Assembly: GCF_000317125.1 (NCBI RefSeq)
Contig: NC_019695.1
Location: 4,948,336 to 5,012,335, forward strand
DNA: 64,000 nucleotides
DNA from: Chroococcidiopsis thermalis PCC 7203
GTDB lineage: Bacteria; Cyanobacteriota; Cyanobacteriia; Cyanobacteriales; Chroococcidiopsidaceae
Direction of reading: 5' to 3'
A program made the position numbers and the translations under genes. Shown one piece after another: positions 28,557 to 37,037 of this stretch. Each line of letters starts with the position of its first letter. Position 1 is the stretch's first letter. The notes beneath the pieces were generated by a model. It saw only the letters and a program-made list of their open reading frames with translations, made no database searches and was not told the origin of the DNA.

Positions 28557-30065
28557 ATGAAAGAAGAGCTAAATATTCTCATACAAGCTCAATACCCGCT
28601 GATATACCTTGTGACCTCTGAGGAAGAGCGGGCTGAACAAGCAATAGCAACGATCGCCCAGTTAAGACCGCAGCGCCGAATATTCATCTGGACGGTGACG
28701 CACGGAATCGTAGAACACGGTCAGCCACGCCACGTCACGCAGCATAATACCGTATCTCCAGAAGCAGCGATCGAGTGGGTGATCCGCCAACGAGAGCCGA
28801 GCATATTCATATTTAAGGATTTACACCCCTTTATTGACGCACCAGTAACGACGAGATGGCTGCGAGATGCGATCGCCAGCTTTAAAGGCACGCAGAAAAC
28901 GATCGTTCTGATGTCACCGATGCAGCAGGTTCCAATCGAATTAGAGAAAGAAGTTGTCGTACTAGACTTCCCGCTCCCCGATTTGGCAGAATTGAACCAA
29001 GTATTAGAGCGGCAGTTAGAGCAGAATCGCGGACGGCGGCTGACAACAGATGCCAGAGAGAAATTATTAAAAGCAGCTTTGGGCTTAACGCGAGATGAGT
29101 CAGAAAAAGTCTACCGCAAGGCTCAGGTAACAGCGGGACAGCTATCAGAAAATGAAGTAGAAGTCGTCTTATCCGAGAAAAAGCAATTAATCCGGCGCAA
29201 CGGCATTTTAGAATACATTGAAGAGGATGCCACAATCGATGCCGTTGGTGGTTTAGAAGAGCTGAAACGCTGGCTCAAACAACGTTCTAATGCTTTTACA
29301 GAAAGAGCGAGAGAATACGGTCTGCCTCAGCCGAAGGGAATGCTGATTTTAGGGGTTCCTGGGTGTGGTAAATCTTTGATCGCCAAAACGACATCTCGCT
29401 TGTGGGGTCTGCCCCTACTTAGGCTAGACATGGGGCGAGTATATGATGGTTCGATGGTAGGGCGTTCTGAAGCTAACCTACGCAATGCCCTCAAAACCGC
29501 AGAATCAATCTCGCCGACAATCCTATTTATTGACGAGTTAGATAAAGCCTTTGCAGGTACGGCAGGCTCGGCTGACTCTGACGGTGGTACGTCTAGCCGC
29601 ATCTTCGGCTCTTTCCTGACCTGGATGCAAGAGAAAACTTCTCCCGTATTCGTGATGGCAACAGCTAACCGCGTGGAAAGATTACCAGGGGAGTTTTTAC
29701 GTAAAGGGAGATTCGACGAAATCTTCTTTGTGGATCTGCCAACCGCGGAAGAACGCAAAGATATATTTAGCATTCACCTGCTCAAGCGCAAACGGGATCT
29801 GTCCCGCTTCGACCTCGATCAATTAGCAAAAATTGCCGATGGGTTCTCTGGTGCAGAGATCGAGCAAGCCTTAATCGCTGCGATGTACGATGCTTTTGCT
29901 CAAGATCGAGAGTTTACCCAACTAGATATTATTGCTGCAATTAAAGCCACGCTACCCCTCTCTCGGACAATGACCGAGCAAGTAACGGCTCTGAGAGAAT
30001 GGGCGAGACAGCGTGCTAGACCAGCAGCATCCTCCGTGGCTGAGTATCAGCGCATGGAGTTTTAA
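28557..30065 (+). CDS. ycf46: AAA ATPase, Ycf46 family
   Basis: This 502-residue protein has an N-terminal domain typical of Ycf46 (LNILIQAQYPLIYLVTSEEERAE shortened) and a C-terminal AAA module. Walker A is GVPGCGKS (266-273), Walker B ILFIDE (322-327), and the second region of homology ends in RKGRFDEIFFVDLP with the arginine finger. Ycf46 is encoded in red-algal plastids and cyanobacteria. In Synechocystis the homologue has been linked to control of inorganic carbon use and photosynthesis. Biochemical activity is not known. Confidence 0.9.
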   Translation: MKEELNILIQAQYPLIYLVTSEEERAEQAIATIAQLRPQRRIFIWTVTHGIVEHGQPRHVTQHNTVSPEAAIEWVIRQREPSIFIFKDLHPFIDAPVTTRWLRDAIASFKGTQKTIVLMSPMQQVPIELEKEVVVLDFPLPDLAELNQVLERQLEQNRGRRLTTDAREKLLKAALGLTRDESEKVYRKAQVTAGQLSENEVEVVLSEKKQLIRRNGILEYIEEDATIDAVGGLEELKRWLKQRSNAFTERAREYGLPQPKGMLILGVPGCGKSLIAKTTSRLWGLPLLRLDMGRVYDGSMVGRSEANLRNALKTAESISPTILFIDELDKAFAGTAGSADSDGGTSSRIFGSFLTWMQEKTSPVFVMATANRVERLPGEFLRKGRFDEIFFVDLPTAEERKDIFSIHLLKRKRDLSRFDLDQLAKIADGFSGAEIEQALIAAMYDAFAQDREFTQLDIIAAIKATLPLSRTMTEQVTALREWARQRARPAASSVAEYQRMEF

Positions 30066-30213
30066 AAAGCTTTCTCCTACGTTCACAGGGGGAAAGGCTA
30101 GCCGCCCAGCTAGCAGATTACCTAAGCCGCATATCCCATCCCAAGACTGCGGCGACATTAACTAAGCTAAACCGTTGTCGTTTATCGTTACTATCCTTCA
30201 GGAGGAATCCCAA

Positions 30214-30567
30214 ATGTCTCACTTTAGCACTCTGCGTACAAAAATCACCGATGCAGAAATCCTCAAGACTTCTCTGCGCGACTTAGGAATTAATGTTAAG
30301 ACCGAAGCTGATGTCCGTGGTTACAACGGTCAGCGCGTTCGCTCTGACATCGTAGCAGTTCTAGAAGGCGAATACGATCTGGGTTGGTCTCGCAACAGCG
30401 ATGGTTCTTTCGATCTAATCGCTGACCTGTGGGGTGTTGCTAAGAAGCACAACCAAACCGAGTTAATTAACTCCATCAACCAAAAGTATGCAGTAAATAA
30501 GACTTTGGCAGAAGTCAAGCAGCGCGGTCTGCAAAATGCCAATGTCAAATTGGTCGTGCAAAAATAA
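30214..30567 (+). CDS. ycf35: Ycf35 (DUF1257) protein
   Basis: This 117-residue soluble protein starts MSHFSTLRTKITDAEILK and continues LRDLGINVKTEADVRGYNG and DLGWSRNSDGSFDLIADLWG, all characteristic of DUF1257/Ycf35. It is conserved in cyanobacteria and algal plastids; function unknown. ATG 30214 follows a near-perfect AGGAGG at 30200-30205. A strong terminator lies 25 bases after the stop. Confidence 0.93.
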   Translation: MSHFSTLRTKITDAEILKTSLRDLGINVKTEADVRGYNGQRVRSDIVAVLEGEYDLGWSRNSDGSFDLIADLWGVAKKHNQTELINSINQKYAVNKTLAEVKQRGLQNANVKLVVQK

Positions 30568-30592
30568 GTTCTCTGCGCGTTCCCAAGCTTGC

Positions 30593-30631
30593 GGGTTAAC
30601 CAGATTTAGAAGGGGTTAACCCCTTTTTTTT
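30593..30631 (+). terminator. Rho-independent terminator after ycf35
   Basis: GGGTTAACC (30593-30601) pairs with GGTTAACCC (30614-30622) over a 12-base loop and is followed by eight T residues. It is well placed to end the ycf46/ycf35 transcript. Confidence 0.9.
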
Positions 30632-31388
30632 GCCATTGGTCATTTGTCATTAGTCATTTGTGAAATGCGCTCTTGTTGCAAGCACTCTACGGTAGGGTGG
30701 GTATTGCCCACCACAGGCGTGAATTTCACTCCTCAAATGAGACTGTTATTGACTAGTCAATAATTACTAATAAACAATACCAATAGAATTAATATCATTC
30801 AGGATATAACGTTTCCCATGCAGGTGAAATACATTCGTAGAGGCGCACGGCTGTGCGCCTCTACGAATTTTTAATTTTTATTTTTGATTTATTCATTGAG
30901 CCATAGCTGAGCTATGGCTATGCTGAAATCAAATCTTAAATTATTGTTGCTGGCTGTACTATCTATAATATTTTCGTATTTTAATAGTATTTTGAAGCTT
31001 AAATTTCAGTATATCTACTGAGTTTTATAAATGTCAGGAAAATCGTATACATCATAACTGAATACAATCAAATACAACCGATACAACCGAATAAATCAGT
31101 AAGGCAATGAACGATCGCATTGAGAGAAAATTTTTAGACTCATGCGACAGTTTTTGTATGGGTATCAAGATTTCACTCAAGGCGCAGCAACTCTCAACGA
31201 GTTTTTTTGTTGAATTACGGAATCTGCTGTCACAGATGTGGATCGCTATAAAGCGTTATTACTGACACACCTATCAACATTTGCTACTGGCGAACAGCGA
31301 TCGCGATCGCTGTTAAATTTTAGTGCTGAAAATTACATAAACAAATCGCTCGATCGAAAATTCACGTCAACCCAAGGCTTGAGCAAAA
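30632..31388. other. Long intergenic region before the coiled-coil cassette
   Basis: This 757-base region contains TCATTAGTCATTTG repeats (30640-30660), a GGTAGGGTGGGTATTGCCCACC-type element in part (30690-30715), and a GC-rich palindrome (listed separately). It also has an AT-rich stretch and, from 31144, traces that look like coding sequence: one short frame from ATG 31144 stops after 23 codons. A second frame is open from about 31216 (through a GTG and DRYKALLLTHLSTFATGEQ) to 31406, overlapping the start of the next gene. I read it as a frameshifted remnant or leader, not a gene. Confidence 0.45.
30835..30866. repeat. GC-rich palindrome, 14-bp perfect stem
   Basis: TCGTAGAGGCGCAC and its exact reverse complement flank a GGCT loop, followed by a T-rich tract. 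Related palindromes occur at 10823, 46357, 50473 and 55200. Confidence 0.9.
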
Positions 31389-32282
31389 ATGGCAGACAAC
31401 ATTAACGACTTATTAGATCAGTGCGAACAAAGATCGCAAGTGCTAACTCAATCGGCAGAACAAGCTAACGAGCAAGTCACTCAAATTTTAGAATTTGCCA
31501 CCAATTTAGCAGCTAATCTCGCTTCCATCGCTGAGGAAGCATTTACTAAGTTTGATGCTCTCAGTGACGAACTAGAAGCTGCCGAACAAAACTTAGAAAG
31601 CGAAATGGAAGCTGCTAAGCAGGGCTTCAGCGATTTACAGCAAAAGGTAGGCGAATTGCAATCTCAAACAGAAGCAAAGATCGAGCAGATTGGCGAACAA
31701 CTAGAAGAGTTAAAGAACCGGAAGGAAGAAATGCTTTCGGAAGTGGAGCAGGAAACCGAAACAACCAAATCGGGTTTTGAGGAGCTATCGAAGCTCGTGG
31801 AGGAAGTCGAGCAAGAAGCAGAGAAGCATTTAGAAAAAGCAAAAGAGCAGATCGAGCAGTTTCATGGCAAAGTTGAGGATGCAGAAAGTCGTTTTGGCGA
31901 TCGCAAATCCTCTGTTTTAGAAGACTTTGCAGCTTTGACAGAAGAACTACAAAATCAGCTCGAATCACTAACAAATGACTTCTCCGACGTAGCTAACGAG
32001 AAAAAAGACAAAATCAGTGCAGTTGAGAGTAGCTTAGATTCAACTTCTCAGGACATATTATCAGCACTGACGCAAAAGTTTGTCGAAGAAGTTATGGGTG
32101 AACTAACGAGTTCAGCCGAAAAAATCACCGAAGCCACATCGCATTTACAAGATGCAGGAGATGAGGTAAACGATGCATTAGACAGCAAAATAGGTGAGAT
32201 TTTGGACAAGGTTGGTGAAGTCACTGATATTGTCGAAAAAATCGAACCAGTACTAGACATGGTTGATAAAATCTTAGGCTAA
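31389..32282 (+). CDS. Acidic coiled-coil protein 1 of 4, function unknown
   Basis: The 297 residues are dominated by Glu, Gln, Ser, Leu and Lys in heptad spacing and predicted almost entirely helical. There are no Cys beyond residue 12, no aromatic core and no signal peptide. The central part (LEELKNRKEEMLSEVEQE, ELSKLVEEVEQEAEKHLEK) is a long coiled coil. The C-terminus turns amphipathic and more hydrophobic (VTDIVEKIEPVLDMVDKILG), which could bind a membrane surface or form a bundle. No enzyme motif is visible. It begins an apparent four-gene operon; the gap to the next gene is 46 bases. It could be cytoskeletal (coiled-coil-rich protein), LEA-like or a scaffold. I cannot assign it. Confidence 0.8.
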   Translation: MADNINDLLDQCEQRSQVLTQSAEQANEQVTQILEFATNLAANLASIAEEAFTKFDALSDELEAAEQNLESEMEAAKQGFSDLQQKVGELQSQTEAKIEQIGEQLEELKNRKEEMLSEVEQETETTKSGFEELSKLVEEVEQEAEKHLEKAKEQIEQFHGKVEDAESRFGDRKSSVLEDFAALTEELQNQLESLTNDFSDVANEKKDKISAVESSLDSTSQDILSALTQKFVEEVMGELTSSAEKITEATSHLQDAGDEVNDALDSKIGEILDKVGEVTDIVEKIEPVLDMVDKILG

Positions 32283-32328
32283 TCGATAACTTTTATTTTT
32301 GCTAAATTCAAAATAAGGATAATACAGC

Positions 32329-33324
32329 ATGGCACAAGTTCTAGATTTTGGGCGTGACGTTGATGAAGCTAGTGAGAAGCTGAACGAACTATTAGGTATT
32401 CTCGAAACTGCTTGTACGCAAATGGAAGAAGTGTGTACCGATCTAGAATCTGAAACTGAAACTTTAGATGAATCTGCCGAGAGCGTTAGTACAAATATTG
32501 AAACTTTAGCAGAATCTTTGCAGACAGCTTTAGAAGAGTTTAGCAGTAATGAAGAAGAAACGAGAGCCGAACTCGATGCTTTGCAACAAGCAATGACAGA
32601 CATTGAAGGAAAATTAGATGAAGTTGCTCAATCTGTAGAAGCAGCTCAGGCTAATTTTGAATCAGAGATTAACGAGAGTAAATCAGAGCTAGAATCAAGC
32701 TTAGAAGAATTAAAAGAAGCATTTAAGAGTTTAGAAGATACAATTTCTAATACTGAAAACTCTGTAGGCGAAGGTCAAACAGAAGCTCAGGAAAAATTTG
32801 ACGATTTAACTGAGGCGATCGAAGAACTTCAGGAACAGATTGAAGCATTCCAAAGTGAGTTGGAATCAAAATTTGAAGAAGTAGCAAACGAAATTAGCGA
32901 TACTCAAAATTCTAATCTTGAAAAAGCTTTTAGCGAATACAGCGATAAACTCACCGGAGAGCAGTTAGACAAAATCACCTCTGGTTTTGAGGAATTAGAA
33001 AATAATTTCAGCGAATCTTTTGGAGATTTTAACGAACAAGTTACTGAATTTGCTGACGAACTCAAAGAACGATTGACCGAAATTCTAGAAAATACTAGCG
33101 AACACGTAGAAGATAACCTCAAGAACGAGCTACAAGAATCTTTTGAGAATGCGATTCAGGAAGTTGTAGAAGGAATGATTGAAGAAGTAGCGGAAAACAT
33201 CATGATGATGACAACAGGTTCGTCTGTAACAGGTGCGCTGAGTCCTATCTTACCAGCGTTAGCTGCTGCCAAGGTTGCTACCGGAGCGATTAAAGCAGTT
33301 TTGGATTGTGTCGATATATTCTAA
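32329..33324 (+). CDS. Acidic coiled-coil protein 2 of 4, function unknown
   Basis: This 331-residue Glu/Ser-rich coiled coil (LDEVAQSVEAAQANFE, ELQEQIEAFQSELESK) differs from its neighbours by a hydrophobic C-terminal segment rich in Ala and Gly (GALSPILPALAAAKVATGAI). That segment could insert into a membrane or form a hairpin. SELESSLEELKEAFKSL (from residue 119) aligns with SELESTLEAVEEVFKSL of protein 4 (from residue 116) at 12 of 17 positions, direct evidence that the cassette arose by duplication. A ribosome-binding site AAGGA lies 8-12 bases upstream. Confidence 0.8.
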   Translation: MAQVLDFGRDVDEASEKLNELLGILETACTQMEEVCTDLESETETLDESAESVSTNIETLAESLQTALEEFSSNEEETRAELDALQQAMTDIEGKLDEVAQSVEAAQANFESEINESKSELESSLEELKEAFKSLEDTISNTENSVGEGQTEAQEKFDDLTEAIEELQEQIEAFQSELESKFEEVANEISDTQNSNLEKAFSEYSDKLTGEQLDKITSGFEELENNFSESFGDFNEQVTEFADELKERLTEILENTSEHVEDNLKNELQESFENAIQEVVEGMIEEVAENIMMMTTGSSVTGALSPILPALAAAKVATGAIKAVLDCVDIF

Positions 33325-33382
33325 ATATTTTAACGCTGTTTTCAACTCATCGATCGCGTCTCAACTATTGGAAGTCTAAAAT

Positions 33383-34321
33383 ATGAACGAGCAATTAGGA
33401 CAAACCCTGACATCGTTATCTCAAATGGCGAGTGTATTTCCTGAAAAACTAGATGGTTTAGTACAACTATCATCGGAAGTCCAAGCAGAAGCCGATCGCC
33501 TGGTTAGCAATATTGAAGAAAAGCAAGAGCAGATTGCAGAAATTCTCGAACAAATTCAAACTGCACTAACCGAATTAAAAGAGGAAGCTACAGAGCATCA
33601 ATCTCAACTTGAAAGTGAAATTGCCGAACTTGAAAGTGGAGTTGAATCTTTAACAGAATTTATCTCTGAAGCTCAAGGACAACTCAGTAGCGAAATTGAA
33701 ACGACTCAAGGCAAAATTTCAGAACTCAAAGAACATTTGGATGAAAGTAGTTCTAAAACTGAAAGGACGGGTGAAGAAACTCAAAGCACGCTAACACAAG
33801 CTCAAGAAAAAATTCAATCCGGTCAAGACAAATTAACTTCTGCTGTAGAAGCAACCAATAAAGAGGTAGAAGCTTTCCAAGAAAAGCTAGACGAATTAAA
33901 ATCTGCTCTTAGCGAACAGATCGAGCAATTTACTGAAGATATGGAGAAGTCACAAGGAGAAGTTGGTGAAAAGATTCAAGCTATGGCAGATACTTTTCTT
34001 GACTTACATCAAGAATTTACTACCAATTTAAATAAATTAAGTACGCAAACCGTCAAAGGCGAAACGGACGAGCTGTTAAATCAAGCTCAAGAAAAAATTC
34101 AAGCAGAACTGAAAGAATTAATTACAGAAGCCGTTAAAAACGTGACAGATTCCGTAGAAGAGATGAGTCAGAAAATTTCGGGTTCTAGCGAAGATGCTTC
34201 TATTGCTCGTAAAGCATTAGAGCCATTATTCGACCAGCTTGATGAATTTATCGATCCGCTTAAAGATGGAGTTGAAGCTGTGAAAGATGTAGCCGAAAGC
34301 GTGGGAATAGATTTTGGCTAA
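33383..34321 (+). CDS. Acidic coiled-coil protein 3 of 4, function unknown
   Basis: This 312-residue protein starts with a less charged helix (LGQTLTSLSQMASVFPEKLDG). It then runs as a Glu/Gln/Lys coiled coil (IEEKQEQIAEILEQIQTAL, TQAQEKIQSGQDKL) and ends in an amphipathic region (ALEPLFDQLDEFIDPLKDGV). There is no Cys and no Trp. It shares length, composition and topology with the other three members. It starts 58 bases after protein 2. Confidence 0.8.
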   Translation: MNEQLGQTLTSLSQMASVFPEKLDGLVQLSSEVQAEADRLVSNIEEKQEQIAEILEQIQTALTELKEEATEHQSQLESEIAELESGVESLTEFISEAQGQLSSEIETTQGKISELKEHLDESSSKTERTGEETQSTLTQAQEKIQSGQDKLTSAVEATNKEVEAFQEKLDELKSALSEQIEQFTEDMEKSQGEVGEKIQAMADTFLDLHQEFTTNLNKLSTQTVKGETDELLNQAQEKIQAELKELITEAVKNVTDSVEEMSQKISGSSEDASIARKALEPLFDQLDEFIDPLKDGVEAVKDVAESVGIDFG

Positions 34322-34365
34322 AGCAATTAAGTGAAACTATATTAGAACTATAATCGAGGTAAATC

Positions 34366-35271
34366 GTGGCTGATTTTGAAACAACTGCAACAGAAACAGT
34401 AACTAAACTGACAGAATTATTAGGTGAAGCCGAGCAAGCACAGTCAGAATTAACAGGCTTGCGAGAACAAATTGCTCAGGTTTCCGAGCAAATGGATAGT
34501 CACTGGCAGACATTAAGCGATCGCGCTCAATCTTTGTTAGAACGAATTAATAGCGCTAAGGAAGATTTGAGTGAAGAAGCTGAATCGCTCAGTCAAGAAG
34601 TCACTCAGCTCAAGGAAAATGTAGAAACTTGGCAGAATGAAACTAACGAAGAAAACGAAGCTACCAAAACAGAAATCAGTTCGTTTGGTGAAGACTTAGA
34701 CTCGACTAAATCCGAGCTAGAATCGACTTTAGAGGCAGTAGAAGAAGTTTTTAAATCTCTTCAAGAAAAACTAGAGGAAGTTGCCACAGAGTTAGAGGAA
34801 CAGTTTTCAGAGCAGGAAGATTTTCTCCAAAATGATGTATCCGATCGGCTAGAGAGTCACCAATCCGATTTAGAAGAACGAGCTTCAGAGTTTGAATCGC
34901 ACATTAAAGATGAATCTGCTCCAGCAATTGCCGAATTAGTTAGCGAATTTGCAACTCAGGTTGAGGATGTAATAGAGCAACTAACTGAGAAAACCAAAGA
35001 TTTGCAAGAATCGACATCAGATACAACTGAAGATGCCATCTCTAAATATAAAGAAACTCAAGAAGAAGTCTTCGATCGGCTGATGGATACGGCAAAAGAT
35101 CTCGAAAAAATGATGGATAAACTGAGCGGCTTTGTTGATAAAAGTGGTAATACAGCTGAGACTGCTAAAGATACCATGACTGAGGGCGTAGAAGCTACTA
35201 ATGTAGGTTTAAATGCAGCTCTGGGAATAATTGAAGATACTTATGAGATCTTAAAGAAGTTTATTCCTTAG
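34366..35271 (+). CDS. Acidic coiled-coil protein 4 of 4, function unknown
   Basis: This 301-residue protein starts at a GTG preceded by GAGG, giving MADFETTATETVTKLTELLG; its N-terminus resembles that of protein 1 (MADN...). A long coiled coil (VFKSLQEKLEEVATELEEQ) and a final hydrophobic helix (LNAALGIIEDTYEILKKFIP) repeat the cassette pattern. It is followed by 212 bases and then the HetZ-related gene on the same strand. Confidence 0.8.
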   Translation: MADFETTATETVTKLTELLGEAEQAQSELTGLREQIAQVSEQMDSHWQTLSDRAQSLLERINSAKEDLSEEAESLSQEVTQLKENVETWQNETNEENEATKTEISSFGEDLDSTKSELESTLEAVEEVFKSLQEKLEEVATELEEQFSEQEDFLQNDVSDRLESHQSDLEERASEFESHIKDESAPAIAELVSEFATQVEDVIEQLTEKTKDLQESTSDTTEDAISKYKETQEEVFDRLMDTAKDLEKMMDKLSGFVDKSGNTAETAKDTMTEGVEATNVGLNAALGIIEDTYEILKKFIP

Positions 35272-35483
35272 AAAAAATCCAAGTGTAGGGGGGCAATGTC
35301 AACCCTGCTAAGGTGAGATTTTTCTTTGTCTAATAAACGAGCAGTAGAAACGCCGCTTTTGGATAAGCCAAGGATAGTATTTCGCAAAATACGTTTTGTT
35401 CGCATGTATACGACTCCAACCCCTGCATAAATTTTCCAATCGCTCGCTATTTAAGAAGATAGTTCAACACACGGCAGGGTGAT

Positions 35484-36659
35484 ATGCAAACTATACAAGT
35501 AAACGTGGCGGAGCGCGATCGCCATCTAGCGACAGCGACGGAAATTTCCCAAGAATGGCGTTTGCGTCTCACTCAAGAATGTCCGGCGCAAAGCGATACT
35601 GCCCGAGAAAGCATAGTCCGTTGGCTGATTGGTGAAGATACAGAACGCTATCAAACGTGCAATTCTCTTCAGTTATCTATAGCACAGCAAGCTATGGAAT
35701 ACCGCTTTCGCATCCTCAAACAGCGTTATTTAGGGGTTTCACCTCAGCAGGCATATCACCGCTTGACAATACGTTTGTGCAGTTTAGTACTACTGCGAAA
35801 TAAAATTCACGCCCTCGTTGCTTTGGGTGGCGATCGCCGTCGGGCAGTCGTTGACGTTTTGCAAGAAATTATCCAAGATTTGTTGCAGCGCGATCGCTAT
35901 TTGCAACAACAAACAGCTTGGATTGCGGCGTGTACTGACGATATGAGGCTGCGAACTGCCTTGCTATTAACTACTGTAGAAGAATATTGTTTGCGCCCGA
36001 TTCACAATCGACCTTTAATCGTGCATCGCTTTGTCAATTTTCTTCGCCGGACGCAGATGGGAGGAGTCACACAAGTTCCAGAACGCAGAATTCTCAAACT
36101 ATTGTCTGACGAATTCCTTTCTGATGATGGCGATCGCACTTGGAGCGCGATCGACGTGCGATCGGTCAGCGTGTATCAAGACAGCCAAACCCAAGCAGAC
36201 CAGTACGCAGCAAGACATCTCGTGCAATCGAAATTTAGCAACTATTTAACTAACAATTTGGGAGAAACTGCCGCGCAATGGTTAGAACTATACTTACAAG
36301 GTAGGTCTCAAGAAGCGATCGCCCAACAGTTAAATTTATCAGTCAAAGAAGTCTATCGACTGCGAGAAAAAATTGTCTACCATGCCGTGAAAGTATTTGG
36401 ATTAAAACATCATCCAGAACTAGTGAGTCATTGGCTGGGCACGAGTTTAGAAGAACACAGTTTCGGCTTGACACCTAAGCAATGGCAGGAATTTTGGGAG
36501 CAACTAACCCCAAGGCAGCGCCAAGTTGTAGAGTTAAGAAAGTCTGGCAAAAATTTAGATGCGATCGCCTACACTCTCAACCGCAAGTTAAATCAAATTA
36601 CTAGCGAATGGAATAAACTTTGCTTAGTAGCCCAAGTCGTGCGAAGTGGGATGAACTAA
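35484..36659 (+). CDS. HetZ-related DNA-binding protein
   Basis: This 391-residue helical protein contains RESIVRWLIGEDTERY, RILKQRYLGVSPQQAYHRL, VVDVLQEIIQDLLQRDRYLQQQ and PIHNRPLIVHRFVNFLRRTQ, which I recognise as the pattern of cyanobacterial HetZ-related proteins. Two sigma-region-4/LuxR-like HTH segments lie at the C-terminus (GRSQEAIAQQLNLSVKEVYRLRE, and LTPRQRQVVELRKSGKNLDAIA). HetZ is an early heterocyst differentiation regulator. Family members also exist in unicellular and non-heterocystous cyanobacteria, where their role is unclear. No trace of other het/pat genes is seen here. Confidence 0.7.
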   Translation: MQTIQVNVAERDRHLATATEISQEWRLRLTQECPAQSDTARESIVRWLIGEDTERYQTCNSLQLSIAQQAMEYRFRILKQRYLGVSPQQAYHRLTIRLCSLVLLRNKIHALVALGGDRRRAVVDVLQEIIQDLLQRDRYLQQQTAWIAACTDDMRLRTALLLTTVEEYCLRPIHNRPLIVHRFVNFLRRTQMGGVTQVPERRILKLLSDEFLSDDGDRTWSAIDVRSVSVYQDSQTQADQYAARHLVQSKFSNYLTNNLGETAAQWLELYLQGRSQEAIAQQLNLSVKEVYRLREKIVYHAVKVFGLKHHPELVSHWLGTSLEEHSFGLTPKQWQEFWEQLTPRQRQVVELRKSGKNLDAIAYTLNRKLNQITSEWNKLCLVAQVVRSGMN

Positions 36660-36703
36660 AATACTAATTTTTTTAGATAACAAGTTTTCGAGGCAATAAC
36701 TTT

Positions 36704-36844
36704 TTACTTACTCGATTCCTCAACAGTTTCAATCGCTGCTAAACAAAACTGAGAAACAGCCATAATCGCAAACACAGAACCAAAATAGATAGCAGTGAGG
36801 AATTCAACCGTGTTATCGAAAGGAATGAAGGCAGTCATGGTCAT
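36704..36844 (-). CDS. Small single-helix membrane protein, unrecognised
   Basis: A 46-residue frame begins MTMTAFIPFDNTVEF and contains one hydrophobic helix (FLTAIYFGSVFAIMAVSQF) and an acidic tail ending EESSK. A good ribosome-binding site (AGGAG) lies 5-9 bases upstream. Size and topology resemble the small subunits of photosynthetic complexes, but it matches none that I know (PsbX, PsbN, PetM, Psb30). It lies downstream of argD on the same strand. Confidence 0.5.
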   Translation of the reverse strand: MTMTAFIPFDNTVEFLTAIYFGSVFAIMAVSQFCLAAIETVEESSK

Positions 36845-36854
36845 CGTCTCCTGA

Positions 36855-36893
36855 GAGGGAGCAGGGAGCAGGGAGCAGGGAGCAGATGGGCTT
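36855..36893. repeat. STRR: tandem GGAGCAG heptamers
   Basis: About five GGGAGCA/GGAGCAG heptamers sit just upstream of the small membrane ORF. Confidence 0.85.
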
Positions 36894-37037
36894 CAGGAGA
36901 AATCCAAAATTCATCGCAGTGCGAATTGTTTTCCTTTCTTAGCCTTCTTTTCGCCTACTCTCTCGAAACAGTAGACCACCCTTTTGTGTTGTAGTCAAGC
37001 AAAAATTTTGCTTTTTTTTGCTGTCTGGCAACCGCTG

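Noticed and set aside
36998-37020. AGCAAAA/TTTTGCT palindrome followed by T residues as terminator
   Set aside because: Practically no loop, and it points along the + strand where the nearest upstream gene stops over 300 bases earlier.
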